From the NCBI RefSeq assembly GCF_001884185.1, contig NZ_MAOE01000067.1, forward strand, positions 36,047 to 100,046: DNA of 64,000 nt, written 5' to 3'. Every line of letters begins with the position of its first letter. The first letter of the stretch is position 1. Position numbers and translations under genes: made by a program. The notes under the pieces are model-generated. The model was not told the DNA's origin. It saw nothing but the letters and a program-made list of their open reading frames with translations, and did no database searches. Shown one piece after another: positions 1 through 7,898 of this stretch. The stretch comes from Bacillus albus (GTDB lineage: Bacteria; Bacillota; Bacilli; Bacillales; Bacillaceae_G).

Positions 1-654
1 GCAGGAAAGACAACGTTATTTAATTTACTAAGTGGGCAAATTTCTCCAACAAAGGGTGAAGTATATTTTAAAGGACAAGAGATTACAAAGTTATCAATTG
101 CGGATCGAACTCGATTAGGAATTGGTCGTTCTTTTCAACTTACAAATATATTCCCAGAGTTAACGGTACTTGAAAATGTTCGATTAAGTGTTCAATCATT
201 CGTGCAAGATTACTATAGTTTTTTTCCGAGTTCAGCAAAATTTAAGCAACAAGTTGGAGAGGCGAGACGTTTCTTAAAAACAGTATTACTTCAGGAGAAA
301 GAACATGTATTAGCGAAAGATTTAGCACATGGGGAAAAACGAAAATTAGAGCTTGCGATGTTATTAGCTTTAAAAACAGATGTGTTGCTACTTGATGAGC
401 CAACGGCAGGTATATCAGTTGAAGAGGTACCGGCTATTTTGCAAGTGATTGAAAATATAAAAAAACATCCAGAGAGTACAATTGTACTGATTGAACACAA
501 AATGGATATGGTACTAGGTTTGTCAGACCATCTTATCGTTTTATTTCATGGAGAGCTATTGGCTGAAGGTTTGCCTGAAGAAATAATGAAAGATGAGCGT
601 GTACAAAGTGCTTATTTAGGGGGATTATATAGTGGCACTATTACAAGTGAATAA
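1..654 (+). CDS. Liv-type ABC transporter ATP-binding protein (LivG-like), 5' truncated
   Basis: This is the ATPase subunit of a branched-chain amino acid (HAAT) type importer. It hydrolyses ATP at the cytoplasmic face for the permeases encoded downstream. The frame is open from the first base, which falls inside Walker A (AGKTTLFN), so the start codon and about 35-40 residues lie outside the window. Visible motifs are the Q-loop region (GRSFQLTNIF), a variant signature (LAHGEKRKLELAM) and Walker B (VLLLDEPTAG). The end overlaps the next ATPase gene by 23 bp, as is usual in liv operons. The substrate is unknown: amino acids, urea and short amides all use this family. The solute-binding protein gene is not in view and probably lies upstream. 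Confidence 0.88.
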   Translation, partial: AGKTTLFNLLSGQISPTKGEVYFKGQEITKLSIADRTRLGIGRSFQLTNIFPELTVLENVRLSVQSFVQDYYSFFPSSAKFKQQVGEARRFLKTVLLQEKEHVLAKDLAHGEKRKLELAMLLALKTDVLLLDEPTAGISVEEVPAILQVIENIKKHPESTIVLIEHKMDMVLGLSDHLIVLFHGELLAEGLPEEIMKDERVQSAYLGGLYSGTITSE

Positions 655-1333
655 TATAGAGACGTATTTAGATCAGTTTCATATTTTACAAGGGGTATCT
701 TTTGCTGTTGAGAAAGGGACGATTACTGTATTGTTTGGGAGAAATGGTGCAGGAAAGACTACGACATTACGTTCGGTTATGGGATTTCACCATATCGCAC
801 ATGGCGAAATTTATTATGATCATACACAAGTAAATGGACTATCTACACATTTAATTTCTAGAAAAGGAATAGGATATGTACCAGAAAATCAAGGTATTTT
901 TCACGATCTGACAGTAGAAGAAACATTCGCTCTTGCTAGAGGGAAGGGAGAAGAAGCGGAAGAGAAAGTCGAATGGATGCTTGAATTATTTCCGGATCTA
1001 AAGCAGTTTTGGCACAAAAAAAGTGGGCTCTTAAGTGGAGGACAAAAGCAAATGCTAGCAATTTCAAGAGCATTTATTAATAGTGATGGTTTATTACTTA
1101 TTGATGAACCGAGTAAAGGCTTGTCCCCTATTATGATAGAAAAGTTAATGATAGCCATTTTGAAAATGAAGGAGAAAACAACAGTTTTACTCGTTGAACA
1201 AAACTTTATGATGGCTAGCCAAATTGGTGATTACTTTTATATTATGGATAACGGAAAAATTGTTCATAACGGTTTTATGCATGAATTAAAAGAGGATAAG
1301 GAAATGTGTCATAAATATTTAGGAATCTCTTAA
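632..1333 (+). CDS. Liv-type ABC transporter ATP-binding protein (LivF-like)
   Basis: Second ATPase of the same importer, 233 residues, the normal LivF length. Walker A (GRNGAGKTTTLRS), signature (LSGGQKQMLAISR) and Walker B (LLLIDEPSKGLSP) are intact. The SKGLSP form after Walker B is typical of LivF/UrtE proteins. The start is GTG at 632, inside the end of the preceding gene, with a GGGGGA ribosome site just upstream. Translational coupling to the upstream ATPase is likely. The family is certain; the cargo is not. Confidence 0.88.
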   Translation: MALLQVNNIETYLDQFHILQGVSFAVEKGTITVLFGRNGAGKTTTLRSVMGFHHIAHGEIYYDHTQVNGLSTHLISRKGIGYVPENQGIFHDLTVEETFALARGKGEEAEEKVEWMLELFPDLKQFWHKKSGLLSGGQKQMLAISRAFINSDGLLLIDEPSKGLSPIMIEKLMIAILKMKEKTTVLLVEQNFMMASQIGDYFYIMDNGKIVHNGFMHELKEDKEMCHKYLGIS

Positions 1334-1354
1334 CATGAATCCGAGGTGAGAAGG

Positions 1355-2215
1355 ATGGATGTGTTAATTAATTTATTTGTAAATGGGATTTCAACAGGGA
1401 TGCTCATTTTTTTATTAGCGTCAGGTCTTTCACTTATTTTCGGTTTAATGAGCGTTCTAAACTTTGCACATGGTGGATTATTTGCGTGGGGAGCGTTTAC
1501 AGGTGTATGGCTATTTAATATGACAGGTAGTTATGTATTAGCTTTAATTGGGGCAATAGCTATGGGGATGTTCCTTGGATTCATTTTAGAAAGATTCCTT
1601 ATTAGACCGGTATATGGAAATCATGTTCGCCAGCTTCTTGTGACGCTTGGAGGGATGCTTGTACTTAGTGAATGTATTAAAGTATTTTGGGGACCTAATC
1701 CAATTGGTGCAAAATTACCGTTATGGCTACAAGGAAGTTTTACATTTGGAGGCGTTATATTAATTAAATATCGTTTATTCGTTATTTTAATTGGGATCAT
1801 CATTTACATTGCTTTACTATTATTGCTCAAAAAAACAAAGATAGGTCTTATGATACGTGCAGGTGTAATGGATAAAGAGATGGTTCAAGCGTTAGGTATT
1901 AACGTAAAAGCGATATTTTCTTTCGTCTTTTTATTAGGAGCAGGGATGGCAGCGTTGGGAGGATTCTTATTAGCACCGTATTCAGGAGTTATTTTCGCTG
2001 AGATGGGTATGCAATATGCAATTTTAGCTTTCATAGTAGTAATCATTGGAGGGTTAGGAAGCGTACAAGGTTCAGCAATCGCTTCATTAATTGTCGGATT
2101 AGCTGGTGCTTTTACAGCGTATTTTATACCAGATTTATCACTTGCAATCAATATGTTAATGTTACTATTTTTCTTAATCGTGAAGCCAAATGGACTTGTT
2201 GGTGAAAAGGGGTGA
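1355..2215 (+). CDS. Liv-type ABC transporter permease (LivH-like)
   Basis: Integral membrane permease of the importer, 286 residues from the chosen ATG, with about eight hydrophobic segments. The motif LSLIFGLMSVLNFAHGGLFAWGAF near the N-terminus (residues ~25-48) is characteristic of LivH/UrtB permeases, as is the late GGLGSVQGSA loop. ATG 1355 is chosen over the in-frame GTG at 1346 because GAGGTGAG at 1343-1350 is well placed for it. The gene follows the LivF-like gene after 21 bp, and its stop precedes the next start by one base. All four genes appear to form one transcript. Confidence 0.87.
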   Translation: MDVLINLFVNGISTGMLIFLLASGLSLIFGLMSVLNFAHGGLFAWGAFTGVWLFNMTGSYVLALIGAIAMGMFLGFILERFLIRPVYGNHVRQLLVTLGGMLVLSECIKVFWGPNPIGAKLPLWLQGSFTFGGVILIKYRLFVILIGIIIYIALLLLLKKTKIGLMIRAGVMDKEMVQALGINVKAIFSFVFLLGAGMAALGGFLLAPYSGVIFAEMGMQYAILAFIVVIIGGLGSVQGSAIASLIVGLAGAFTAYFIPDLSLAINMLMLLFFLIVKPNGLVGEKG

Positions 2216-2216
2216 A

Positions 2217-3218
2217 ATGGTGAACAGCACATCAAATCGAATTAAAGTATACTTCGGAGTATGTATGCTCATTTGTTTAAGTGTATTTCCATTCGTAAAT
2301 GACTCACGGAGCTTGTTAATTTTGTTCACTCAAATCTTCATCTTTGCTATTTTTGCAATGAGTTTTGATGTATTGCTTGGATATACAGGAATTGTATCGT
2401 TCGGTCATTGTATGTTCTTTGGAATAGGAGCATATGGCGTAGCGCTTTTATTTGATCGGCAAGGAGTATCTATAACGAATTTTTTAATAGGGCTAGTAGC
2501 TGCAATTATCATTTCAGCAATTGTTAGTTATATAATTGGTTTGCTTTCTTTACGGCTGAAAAGCCATTTTTATGCAATGTTAACACTTGCTATTTCACAG
2601 TTGTTTTTCGTACTTGCTGAAAAATGGCGTGGGCTTACTCACGGAGGGGATGGTTTTACATTTGGTGTACCAGACTTATTCCGTGATCGTTTTACCTTTT
2701 ATTATGTAACACTTATATGTTTAATTGTTATTTTTATTCTGTTACGTCTTTTTACTAAATCTTCTATCGGAAAAGTATTAAAGGCAATTTCACAAAATGA
2801 ACAACGTGTTGAAGCATTAGGATATAAAGTTCTTCATTATAAAATTATTGCTAGTATTGTGGCAGGAGTAGTAGCTGCGATTAGTGGTGGTTTATTTGTT
2901 GTCACACTACGCTTTGTAAATACGACTGTATTTTCAATTGAAATGACATTAAATGCATTATTGATGACGATGATTGGAGGCGTTGGAACGTTAATTGGAG
3001 CAATTGCTGGAGCAGGAATTATTGAATCACTGAAATACTATTTATCAGAATTAGCTACAGTGTATCCAATTTTTGAAAGATGGACGATTATTCTTGGGTT
3101 ATTATACATTATCGTATTGCTAGTTTTCCCGAAAGGATTAGTTGGAACGGTAAAAAGTTTGAAGGATATGAAACGGAATAAGAAGGAGAAAAGTGCAAAA
3201 GTGGAGCAAAATGTGTGA
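2217..3218 (+). CDS. Liv-type ABC transporter permease (LivM-like)
   Basis: Second permease, 333 residues. It shows the LivM family pattern: FDVLLGYTGIVSFGHCMFFGIGAY in the first third and a conserved GGVGTLIGAIAGA loop near the C-terminus, across about nine or ten hydrophobic helices. ATG 2217 follows AAGGGGTGA and starts one base after the previous stop; the longer frame from 2190 would overlap livH and lacks a ribosome site. It ends the importer operon and is followed by a strong terminator. Its lysine-rich C-terminal tail (NKKEKSAK) is probably cytoplasmic. Confidence 0.87.
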   Translation: MVNSTSNRIKVYFGVCMLICLSVFPFVNDSRSLLILFTQIFIFAIFAMSFDVLLGYTGIVSFGHCMFFGIGAYGVALLFDRQGVSITNFLIGLVAAIIISAIVSYIIGLLSLRLKSHFYAMLTLAISQLFFVLAEKWRGLTHGGDGFTFGVPDLFRDRFTFYYVTLICLIVIFILLRLFTKSSIGKVLKAISQNEQRVEALGYKVLHYKIIASIVAGVVAAISGGLFVVTLRFVNTTVFSIEMTLNALLMTMIGGVGTLIGAIAGAGIIESLKYYLSELATVYPIFERWTIILGLLYIIVLLVFPKGLVGTVKSLKDMKRNKKEKSAKVEQNV

Positions 3219-3239
3219 AAAATCAATTGTATAGAATAT

Positions 3240-3277
3240 AAAAATCCCTCTTTTAGATTCGTAAAGGAGGGATTTTT
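3240..3277. terminator. Bidirectional intrinsic terminator
   Basis: A hairpin with arms AAAAATCCCTC and GAGGGATTTTT flanks a short loop. The A-tract on one side and T-tract on the other let it serve both the importer operon (+) and the converging LysR gene (-). Confidence 0.85.
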
Positions 3278-3314
3278 ATTGTTGTATGTAATTAGTTAGT
3301 TTAAAGATATTATC

Positions 3315-4103
3315 CTACTCAAATAATTCATTAGGTATTTGTTTTAAAGAGTTTTGATTTGTAAAAAAATGAATAGCTAATTTCTCAATTGGAACAACTT
3401 CAACGGGCACTAAGTTATCATTTTTAATCGGTAAAAAGGCTATTCCTTTACCATCCTGAATGAACTCTTCCATAAGCGAATAAGAATCTAATTGTTGAAG
3501 TTGACGTTGAGATAAATTATTTTCTTTTAGAAATTGTATCGTCTTATTTCTAAAAGGACACTTTTTGTCATTACTAACGAAGAAGAGTTCCTTTGAATAG
3601 TCAATGATAGGCGTTCCTTTCGCTTGTAATAAGCCTACATAAATGGAAGTAGTAAATACTTTTTTAAAAGCAGCATTGGGATCATCCTCATAAGTAATGA
3701 CCATATCAACTTTTTGTTGTTGTAGTAATTTATGCAAATGACTACTATTTTCTACATATATTTGATAATTCCTAAAATTTTCTTTAATACGCTTACTTAC
3801 ATAATTGGTCAAAATAGATTGTGACGTCGCTATTACATAAGAAGAACCACTCGTTTTAATTTTATCTTTCGCTTCTTCTACTAAAGTTAATATTTGATTC
3901 GTATAGTTTAATAAAATGTCACCAGAAGGTAATAAGGAAACGCCTTTGTTATCTCTATGTAGTAAAGGTGTTTCTAATTCTTGTTCTAATTTTTTTATTC
4001 GTTCAGTTACGTTTGGCTGAACATATCCTAACTCTTTAGCAGCTTTACTAATAGAACCTTCACGAGCTACAGTTTTGAATATAATAAGATCATTTATTTC
4101 CAT
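3315..4103 (-). CDS. LysR-family transcriptional regulator
   Basis: DNA-binding regulator of 262 residues. The N-terminal winged HTH (IFKTVAREGSISKAAKELGYVQPNVTERIKKLEQEL, residues ~8-43) is a standard LysR HTH. The effector domain is shorter than the usual total of 290-300 residues and ends in PNELFE, so the C-terminal subdomain is slightly trimmed. The start ATG at 4103 has AAGGGG upstream. It is divergent from the DUF4865/tautomerase/CMD-like cassette with a 120-bp shared promoter region, the classic arrangement for LysR control of the neighbouring operon. The inducer is unknown. Confidence 0.85.
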   Translation of the reverse strand: MEINDLIIFKTVAREGSISKAAKELGYVQPNVTERIKKLEQELETPLLHRDNKGVSLLPSGDILLNYTNQILTLVEEAKDKIKTSGSSYVIATSQSILTNYVSKRIKENFRNYQIYVENSSHLHKLLQQQKVDMVITYEDDPNAAFKKVFTTSIYVGLLQAKGTPIIDYSKELFFVSNDKKCPFRNKTIQFLKENNLSQRQLQQLDSYSLMEEFIQDGKGIAFLPIKNDNLVPVEVVPIEKLAIHFFTNQNSLKQIPNELFE

Positions 4104-4223
4104 TTATCACAGCCCCTTATACGGTATCATTATAAATGATATCAAACATAATTTATACCTATTTTACGGTATTCAATCATCGGTTTATGATTGTGTATAT
4201 AAGATAGAAAGTGAGTGATAAAC
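4104..4223. promoter_or_regulatory. Divergent promoter region, LysR / DUF4865 operon
   Basis: This 120-bp intergenic segment must carry both promoters. It contains ATAAATGATATCAAACAT and TACGGTATTCAATCATCGG, with several ATNAT-type short dyads and the repeated element ACGGTAT at 4121-4127 and 4165-4171. A LysR T-N11-A type site is expected here but was not resolved unambiguously. Confidence 0.4.
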
Positions 4224-4772
4224 ATGATTGGAATGCAATATAAGGTCATTTTGCCAAAGGATTATGATATGGAGATCATAAAAAAAAGGGTAAAGGATAA
4301 TGGATATAAAACGGATGGTTTTCAAGAACTAAATTTTAAAGCGTATTTAATTAATGAGGCAGGTAAGGACGGGAATTTCTATAACTGTTATGCACCTTTA
4401 TATGTTTGGAATGGCCATGAAGGAATGAAAAAATTTATCTTTGAAGGGTATTATGATAATATTTTACAATCTTTTGGATGGCAACAAATAAATATAGGTG
4501 TTCCATTAGTTGTTAATTTAAGTGATGATTTTAAAAAAAGTAGATATGCTGTTGAGTATACAGGGAGTATTTCTCAAAGTAATTCACTGAGAGGGACTCA
4601 ATTAAACACTATGAATGAGAATGTACAAAACATAGAAAAGAGTTTAGGAAATGTAATCATTTATAATCCAGATAAATGGGGATATAGCCAATTCAGATTT
4701 TATAATGATAAGCCTAATATGGTAACGAATAAAGATGTTACAGTATATGAGATTTTGCACATTTCACGATGA
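4224..4772 (+). CDS. DUF4865 family protein
   Basis: Soluble protein of 182 residues resembling the DUF4865 family: it opens MIGMQYKVILPKDYDM and has a mid-section FKAYLINEAG...YAPLYVWNGHEGMKKF. The family has no established biochemical function but is often found beside tautomerase and CMD-like genes, as here. ATG 4224 is used instead of GTG 4215 because AAAGTGAG lies 5-8 bases upstream of it. No signal peptide or membrane segment is seen. It is first in a three-gene cassette divergent from a LysR regulator, so it is probably induced by that regulator. Confidence 0.7.
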   Translation: MIGMQYKVILPKDYDMEIIKKRVKDNGYKTDGFQELNFKAYLINEAGKDGNFYNCYAPLYVWNGHEGMKKFIFEGYYDNILQSFGWQQINIGVPLVVNLSDDFKKSRYAVEYTGSISQSNSLRGTQLNTMNENVQNIEKSLGNVIIYNPDKWGYSQFRFYNDKPNMVTNKDVTVYEILHISR

Positions 4773-4813
4773 AAATTTGTTGAATGTTAAATTAAGAAAA
4801 GGAATGAAACTAT

Positions 4814-5221
4814 ATGCCTTTTGTGAACGTTTATTATCATGAAAATAAATTAAATAAAGAAGAGGTCAAAAAGATAGGTGAATGTATTCATCTTTCATTA
4901 ATTGAACATTTTAACATCCCTGAAAATGATTTTTTTCAAATGTTTTTACCTTATCAACAAAATCACTTTTTATATAATCCATATTATTTGTTGGAAAGAG
5001 GAGAAAAGAGAACAAATAATATGATGTATGTTTCTATTACATGTGGACCGGGAAGAACGATAAAACAGAAAAGTGATCTGTATCAGTCGATATCCTCGAA
5101 GGTTTCTGAATGTTCTAGTATAAAAAGTGCAGATATTTTTATTACGCTAAATGAGACATCTGCAGAAAATTGGTCATTTGGTCAAGGAATGGCACAATTG
5201 GTAAAAGTGAAGGGGGAGTGA
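4814..5221 (+). CDS. Tautomerase family protein
   Basis: Protein of 135 residues with proline directly after the initiator Met (MPFVNVYYHENKL). Pro1 is the catalytic base of 4-oxalocrotonate tautomerase superfamily enzymes. Its length, about twice the ~60-residue monomer, fits the two-repeat tautomerase class. It probably catalyses enol-keto isomerisation of a small acid, but the substrate cannot be read from sequence. AAAGGA lies 10 bases before the start. Four bases separate it from the CMD-like gene, so the two are surely co-transcribed. Confidence 0.75.
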   Translation: MPFVNVYYHENKLNKEEVKKIGECIHLSLIEHFNIPENDFFQMFLPYQQNHFLYNPYYLLERGEKRTNNMMYVSITCGPGRTIKQKSDLYQSISSKVSECSSIKSADIFITLNETSAENWSFGQGMAQLVKVKGE

Positions 5222-5225
5222 AACG

Positions 5226-5546
5226 ATGAATGAATCCATTGAATATTGTATTCAAGAGAAAATGAGAGAAAAGGCACCTGCATTTGCTCATTATAGTGAA
5301 GAGATATTGTTCGAGGAAGTGTGGCGGGATGACACTTTAACATTAAGAGAAAGAAGTTTATGTACAGTTTCGATATTAATCAGTCTTGGTAATACAGAAC
5401 AATTACCATTTCATTTGCAGTTGGCCAAACAAAATGGAATTGCAGAACATGAAATGATTGCATTAATAACACATATGGCTTTTTATGTTGGCTGGCCAAA
5501 AGCGGTAGCAGTTTTAAATATAGTAATGAATGAAATGGAAAGTTAA
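5226..5546 (+). CDS. Carboxymuconolactone decarboxylase-like (AhpD superfamily) protein
   Basis: A 106-residue all-helical CMD-family protein. The core RERSLCTVSILISLGNTEQLPFHLQLAKQNGI and the following HMAFYVGWPKAVAVL are diagnostic of the CMD fold. It lacks the CxxC/CxxH redox pair of AhpD peroxidases: Cys appears only singly, so a peroxidase role is unlikely and a gamma-carboxymuconolactone decarboxylase-like or purely structural role is more plausible. GGGGGAG upstream gives a strong ribosome site. It ends the LysR-linked cassette and is followed by a perfect 23-bp inverted repeat. Confidence 0.78.
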   Translation: MNESIEYCIQEKMREKAPAFAHYSEEILFEEVWRDDTLTLRERSLCTVSILISLGNTEQLPFHLQLAKQNGIAEHEMIALITHMAFYVGWPKAVAVLNIVMNEMES

Positions 5547-5547
5547 G

Positions 5548-5599
5548 AATAACGATAAGAAAGAATTCATTTAAATATGAATTCTTTCTTATCGTTATT
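5548..5599. terminator. Long perfect inverted repeat / terminator
   Basis: A 23-bp perfect inverted repeat (5548-5570 and 5577-5599) with a 6-base loop starts one base after the CMD-like stop codon. The stem is AT-rich with an AAGAAAG/CTTTCTT core. It can terminate in either direction. Confidence 0.75.
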
Positions 5600-5646
5600 T
5601 ATGCAATACTCTAATGAGATATTTTTCACTTTTTCTCTTGCTTTTT

Positions 5647-5670
5647 TATCACTTGCGTAGTAAAGTGATA
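5647..5670. promoter_or_regulatory. Candidate MarR operator
   Basis: The dyad TATCACTT (5647-5654) and AAGTGATA (5663-5670) has an 8-base spacer and lies 30 bp upstream of the marR-type gene. This fits autorepression by MarR proteins. The half-site ATCACTTG recurs, inverted, in front of the next gene (6171-6178). Confidence 0.5.
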
Positions 5671-5699
5671 GTAAGATTCACGATAGGAAGTGACCAAAC

Positions 5700-6143
5700 A
5701 TGCGTGATAATACGATAGGATCATTAATATGGTTACGTTTAATACGATTTACGAACCAAAGTAATCAGATGTCAAATGAGTTTTTAAAACGTTTTGATTT
5801 AACGACTGCTCAATTTGATGTGCTTTTACAAATACGTACGTATCAACCACTAACGCAAATGGAGTTAGCTGAAAAGGTAACTGTTACACAAGGTGGTATT
5901 TCTCGAATGTTAACTCGTCTTGAAAAAGAAGGATATATAGTACGAAAACAAGATTGGAAAACGAAAACAATTAGTCTTACAGAGCAAGGAGAAGCAGCTT
6001 TAGAAAAAGCATTGCCAGAGCAGCTTGCATTTCAATCTTCGTTTTTTGATGATGTATTAAATGAAGAAGAGCAGAAAATATTATACGAGCTAATGACGAA
6101 AGTGCATAAGCACAGTGAAAAAAAAGAATTACCGCAAGAGTAA
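5700..6143 (+). CDS. MarR-family transcriptional regulator
   Basis: A 147-residue winged-helix regulator. The recognition segment ([30 protein letters not shown], residues ~59-88) and wing ([14 protein letters not shown]) are canonical. There is no conserved N-terminal OhrR-type cysteine, so it is more likely ligand-responsive than a peroxide sensor. ATG 5700 is preceded by GATAGGAAGTGA. The next gene, an LLM monooxygenase, starts 83 bp downstream in the same direction; both promoters carry related dyads, so it probably controls itself and that gene. Confidence 0.88.
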   Translation: MRDNTIGSLIWLRLIRFTNQSNQMSNEFLKRFDLTTAQFDVLLQIRTYQPLTQMELAEKVTVTQGGISRMLTRLEKEGYIVRKQDWKTKTISLTEQGEAALEKALPEQLAFQSSFFDDVLNEEEQKILYELMTKVHKHSEKKELPQE

Positions 6144-6163
6144 TTTTTTTTACAACATCAATT

Positions 6164-6186
6164 AACTAATCAAGTGATGGTTAGTT
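6164..6186. promoter_or_regulatory. Candidate operator before the LLM monooxygenase
   Basis: A near-perfect dyad, AACTAATCA (6164-6172) and TGGTTAGTT (6178-6186), has one mismatch and a 5-base centre AGTGA. It contains CAAGTGAT, the reverse complement of the half-site seen upstream of the MarR gene. It probably binds that regulator. Confidence 0.45.
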
Positions 6187-6226
6187 GAATAAAATTAATA
6201 CGACTTAATTAAAGGAGAGAGCAACT

Positions 6227-7282
6227 ATGGAAAAATACCGTATGGATACAAGTAAAGGAATGGAGTTTGGATTATATTCAATTGGAGATCATGTTTTAAA
6301 TCCACATAACGGAGAGAAGATTAGTGCGGGACAAAGAATTCATGAATTAATTGAAACAGCTAAGTTAGCAGATGAAGCTGGACTTGATGTATTTGCTGTC
6401 GGTGAAAGTCATCAAACGCATTTTACAACGCAAGCTCATACAGTTATTTTAGGGGCTATTGCACAAGCTACGAAAAATATAAAAATTGCAAGTTCAGCAA
6501 CGATAATAAGTACATCTGATCCGGTACGAGTATATGAGGATTTTGCTACAATTGACTTGATTTCTAATGGACGTGCAGAAATCGTGGCTGGTCGTGGATC
6601 TCGTATTGGGGGATATAGTTTACTTGGTTATGACGTGAATGATTATGAAGAATTATTTGAAGAGAAGATGGAACTTTTATTGAAAATTAATAAAGAGGAA
6701 CATGTAACTTGGAACGGACAGTTCAGAGCACCGCTTGCACATGCATCGGTTATTCCAAGAGCAAAAAATAATAACTTACCAATTTGGCGTGCAGTTGGTG
6801 GCCCACCAGCTAGTGCGATTAAAGCAGGACGTGCGGGTGTGCCAATGATGATAACAACACTAGGTGGTCCAGCTATTAACTTTAAAGGATCAGTAGATGC
6901 TTATCGTGAGGCTGCTGAGCAAAGTGGATTTAATCCAGCAAGCTTACCAGTTGCAACGACGAGTTTATTTTATACAGCAAAAAATTCACAAGATGCATTT
7001 AATGAATACTATCCTCATATTAATGCTGGTATGCTTACACTACGCGGTGGTGGATATCCAAAACAACAATTTACAAATGCAGTAGATTATCGTGATGCAT
7101 TAATGGTTGGTAGCCCGCAACAAATTATTGAAAAAATGCTTTATCAATATGAATTGTTTGGACAACAACGTTTTATGGCACAAATTGATTTTGGTGGTGT
7201 ACCACTTAATAAAATTGAGAAAAATATCGAACTAATTGCTACTGAGATTTTACCGGCTATTAGAAAACATACAGCAAAATAA
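6227..7282 (+). CDS. LLM class flavin-dependent oxidoreductase
   Basis: A 351-residue protein of the bacterial-luciferase-like monooxygenase superfamily, expected to use FMNH2 with O2 on an unknown organic substrate. Family features are EFGLYSIGDH near the N-terminus, the DEAGLDVFAVGESHQTHF segment (residues ~44-61), IKIASSATIISTSDPVRVYEDFATIDLISNGRAEIVAGRGSR, and GGPPASAIKAGRAGVPMMI. It is a TIM-barrel protein of full length with no signal peptide. GGAGAGAG lies upstream of ATG 6227. Together with the MarR gene it resembles a substrate-inducible detoxification pair. Confidence 0.85.
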   Translation: MEKYRMDTSKGMEFGLYSIGDHVLNPHNGEKISAGQRIHELIETAKLADEAGLDVFAVGESHQTHFTTQAHTVILGAIAQATKNIKIASSATIISTSDPVRVYEDFATIDLISNGRAEIVAGRGSRIGGYSLLGYDVNDYEELFEEKMELLLKINKEEHVTWNGQFRAPLAHASVIPRAKNNNLPIWRAVGGPPASAIKAGRAGVPMMITTLGGPAINFKGSVDAYREAAEQSGFNPASLPVATTSLFYTAKNSQDAFNEYYPHINAGMLTLRGGGYPKQQFTNAVDYRDALMVGSPQQIIEKMLYQYELFGQQRFMAQIDFGGVPLNKIEKNIELIATEILPAIRKHTAK

Positions 7283-7285
7283 TTT

Positions 7286-7324
7286 AAAAAATACCGAGAG
7301 TCTAATCGATTCTCGGTATTTTTT
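7286..7324 (+). terminator. Intrinsic terminator of the LLM gene
   Basis: The hairpin ATACCGAGA / TCTCGGTAT is flanked by A and T tracts, directly after the LLM stop codon. Confidence 0.85.
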
Positions 7325-7424
7325 ATGTATGAATTTAGTTTGAAAAAATGACAATAAAATGAATTTTTAGTCTAGAAAGTGGGAGTGGATTTTCTATTTT
7401 TGAATAACATTATTTTGTGTTTGA

Positions 7425-7720
7425 ATTTTAAAAATACATTTTCCTCTTGACAAAAAACTCACTGATTTCTTCGTTGGTTCAGAGGACATTTTTTCGCATG
7501 AAAGTCAAGTGTATGAAGAGGGAAATGATTATTTTATTGATATGAAAGTAAGTCTTATATTAAAAAAATACATTTTATTAATGAGAAAAATCTAATTCAA
7601 GAAAATGACAAAAGACATATTTCAGACAAAATGATGTCAATAATACGTCAAAAATCAGCTGAATTTACTATGCAGGTATATTATACAATTCGATTAACGG
7701 ATAAAACACTACTGAAATAG
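7425..7720 (+). pseudogene. Frameshifted gene remnant, family not recognised
   Basis: Inside the 616-bp gap before cydA is a decayed coding stretch. One frame reads through DKKLTDFFVGSEDIFSHESQ...DMKVSLILKKYILL and stops near 7594. A second frame, shifted by one base around 7575-7583, continues EKNLIQENDKRHISD...MQVYYTIRLTDKTLLK to a TAG at 7720. Neither part has a convincing start or ribosome site. Composition matches a genuine low-GC gene rather than random DNA. I do not recognise the parent family. Confidence 0.45.
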
Positions 7721-7898
7721 TGAAAAGGTAAATTTTATGAGAAAGTTCTTTTGTAATTATCTTGAAAACTGAAAATTTATATTTTCTAAAAGTACATAAA
7801 CAAATTTATCTTTCTATATTTCTAAGATTTGAGTTGTTTTATTCATACAACTCAATTGAAATTACGATATAAAAAATTATGAAGGAAGTGATTGTAGT
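7721..7898 (+). promoter_or_regulatory. cyd operon leader with hairpin
   Basis: This AT-rich leader before cydA contains an 8-bp perfect inverted repeat, TGAGTTGT (7830-7837) and ACAACTCA (7847-7854). No clear Rex-type TTGTGAAN4TTCACAA site was found. The hairpin may be an operator or an mRNA structure. A single -35/-10 pair could not be assigned. Confidence 0.4.

Noticed and set aside
1885-2235. Opposite-strand frames inside transporter, GT and hom genes
   Set aside because: They lack ribosome sites, have unlikely composition, and mirror strong coding frames on the other strand.
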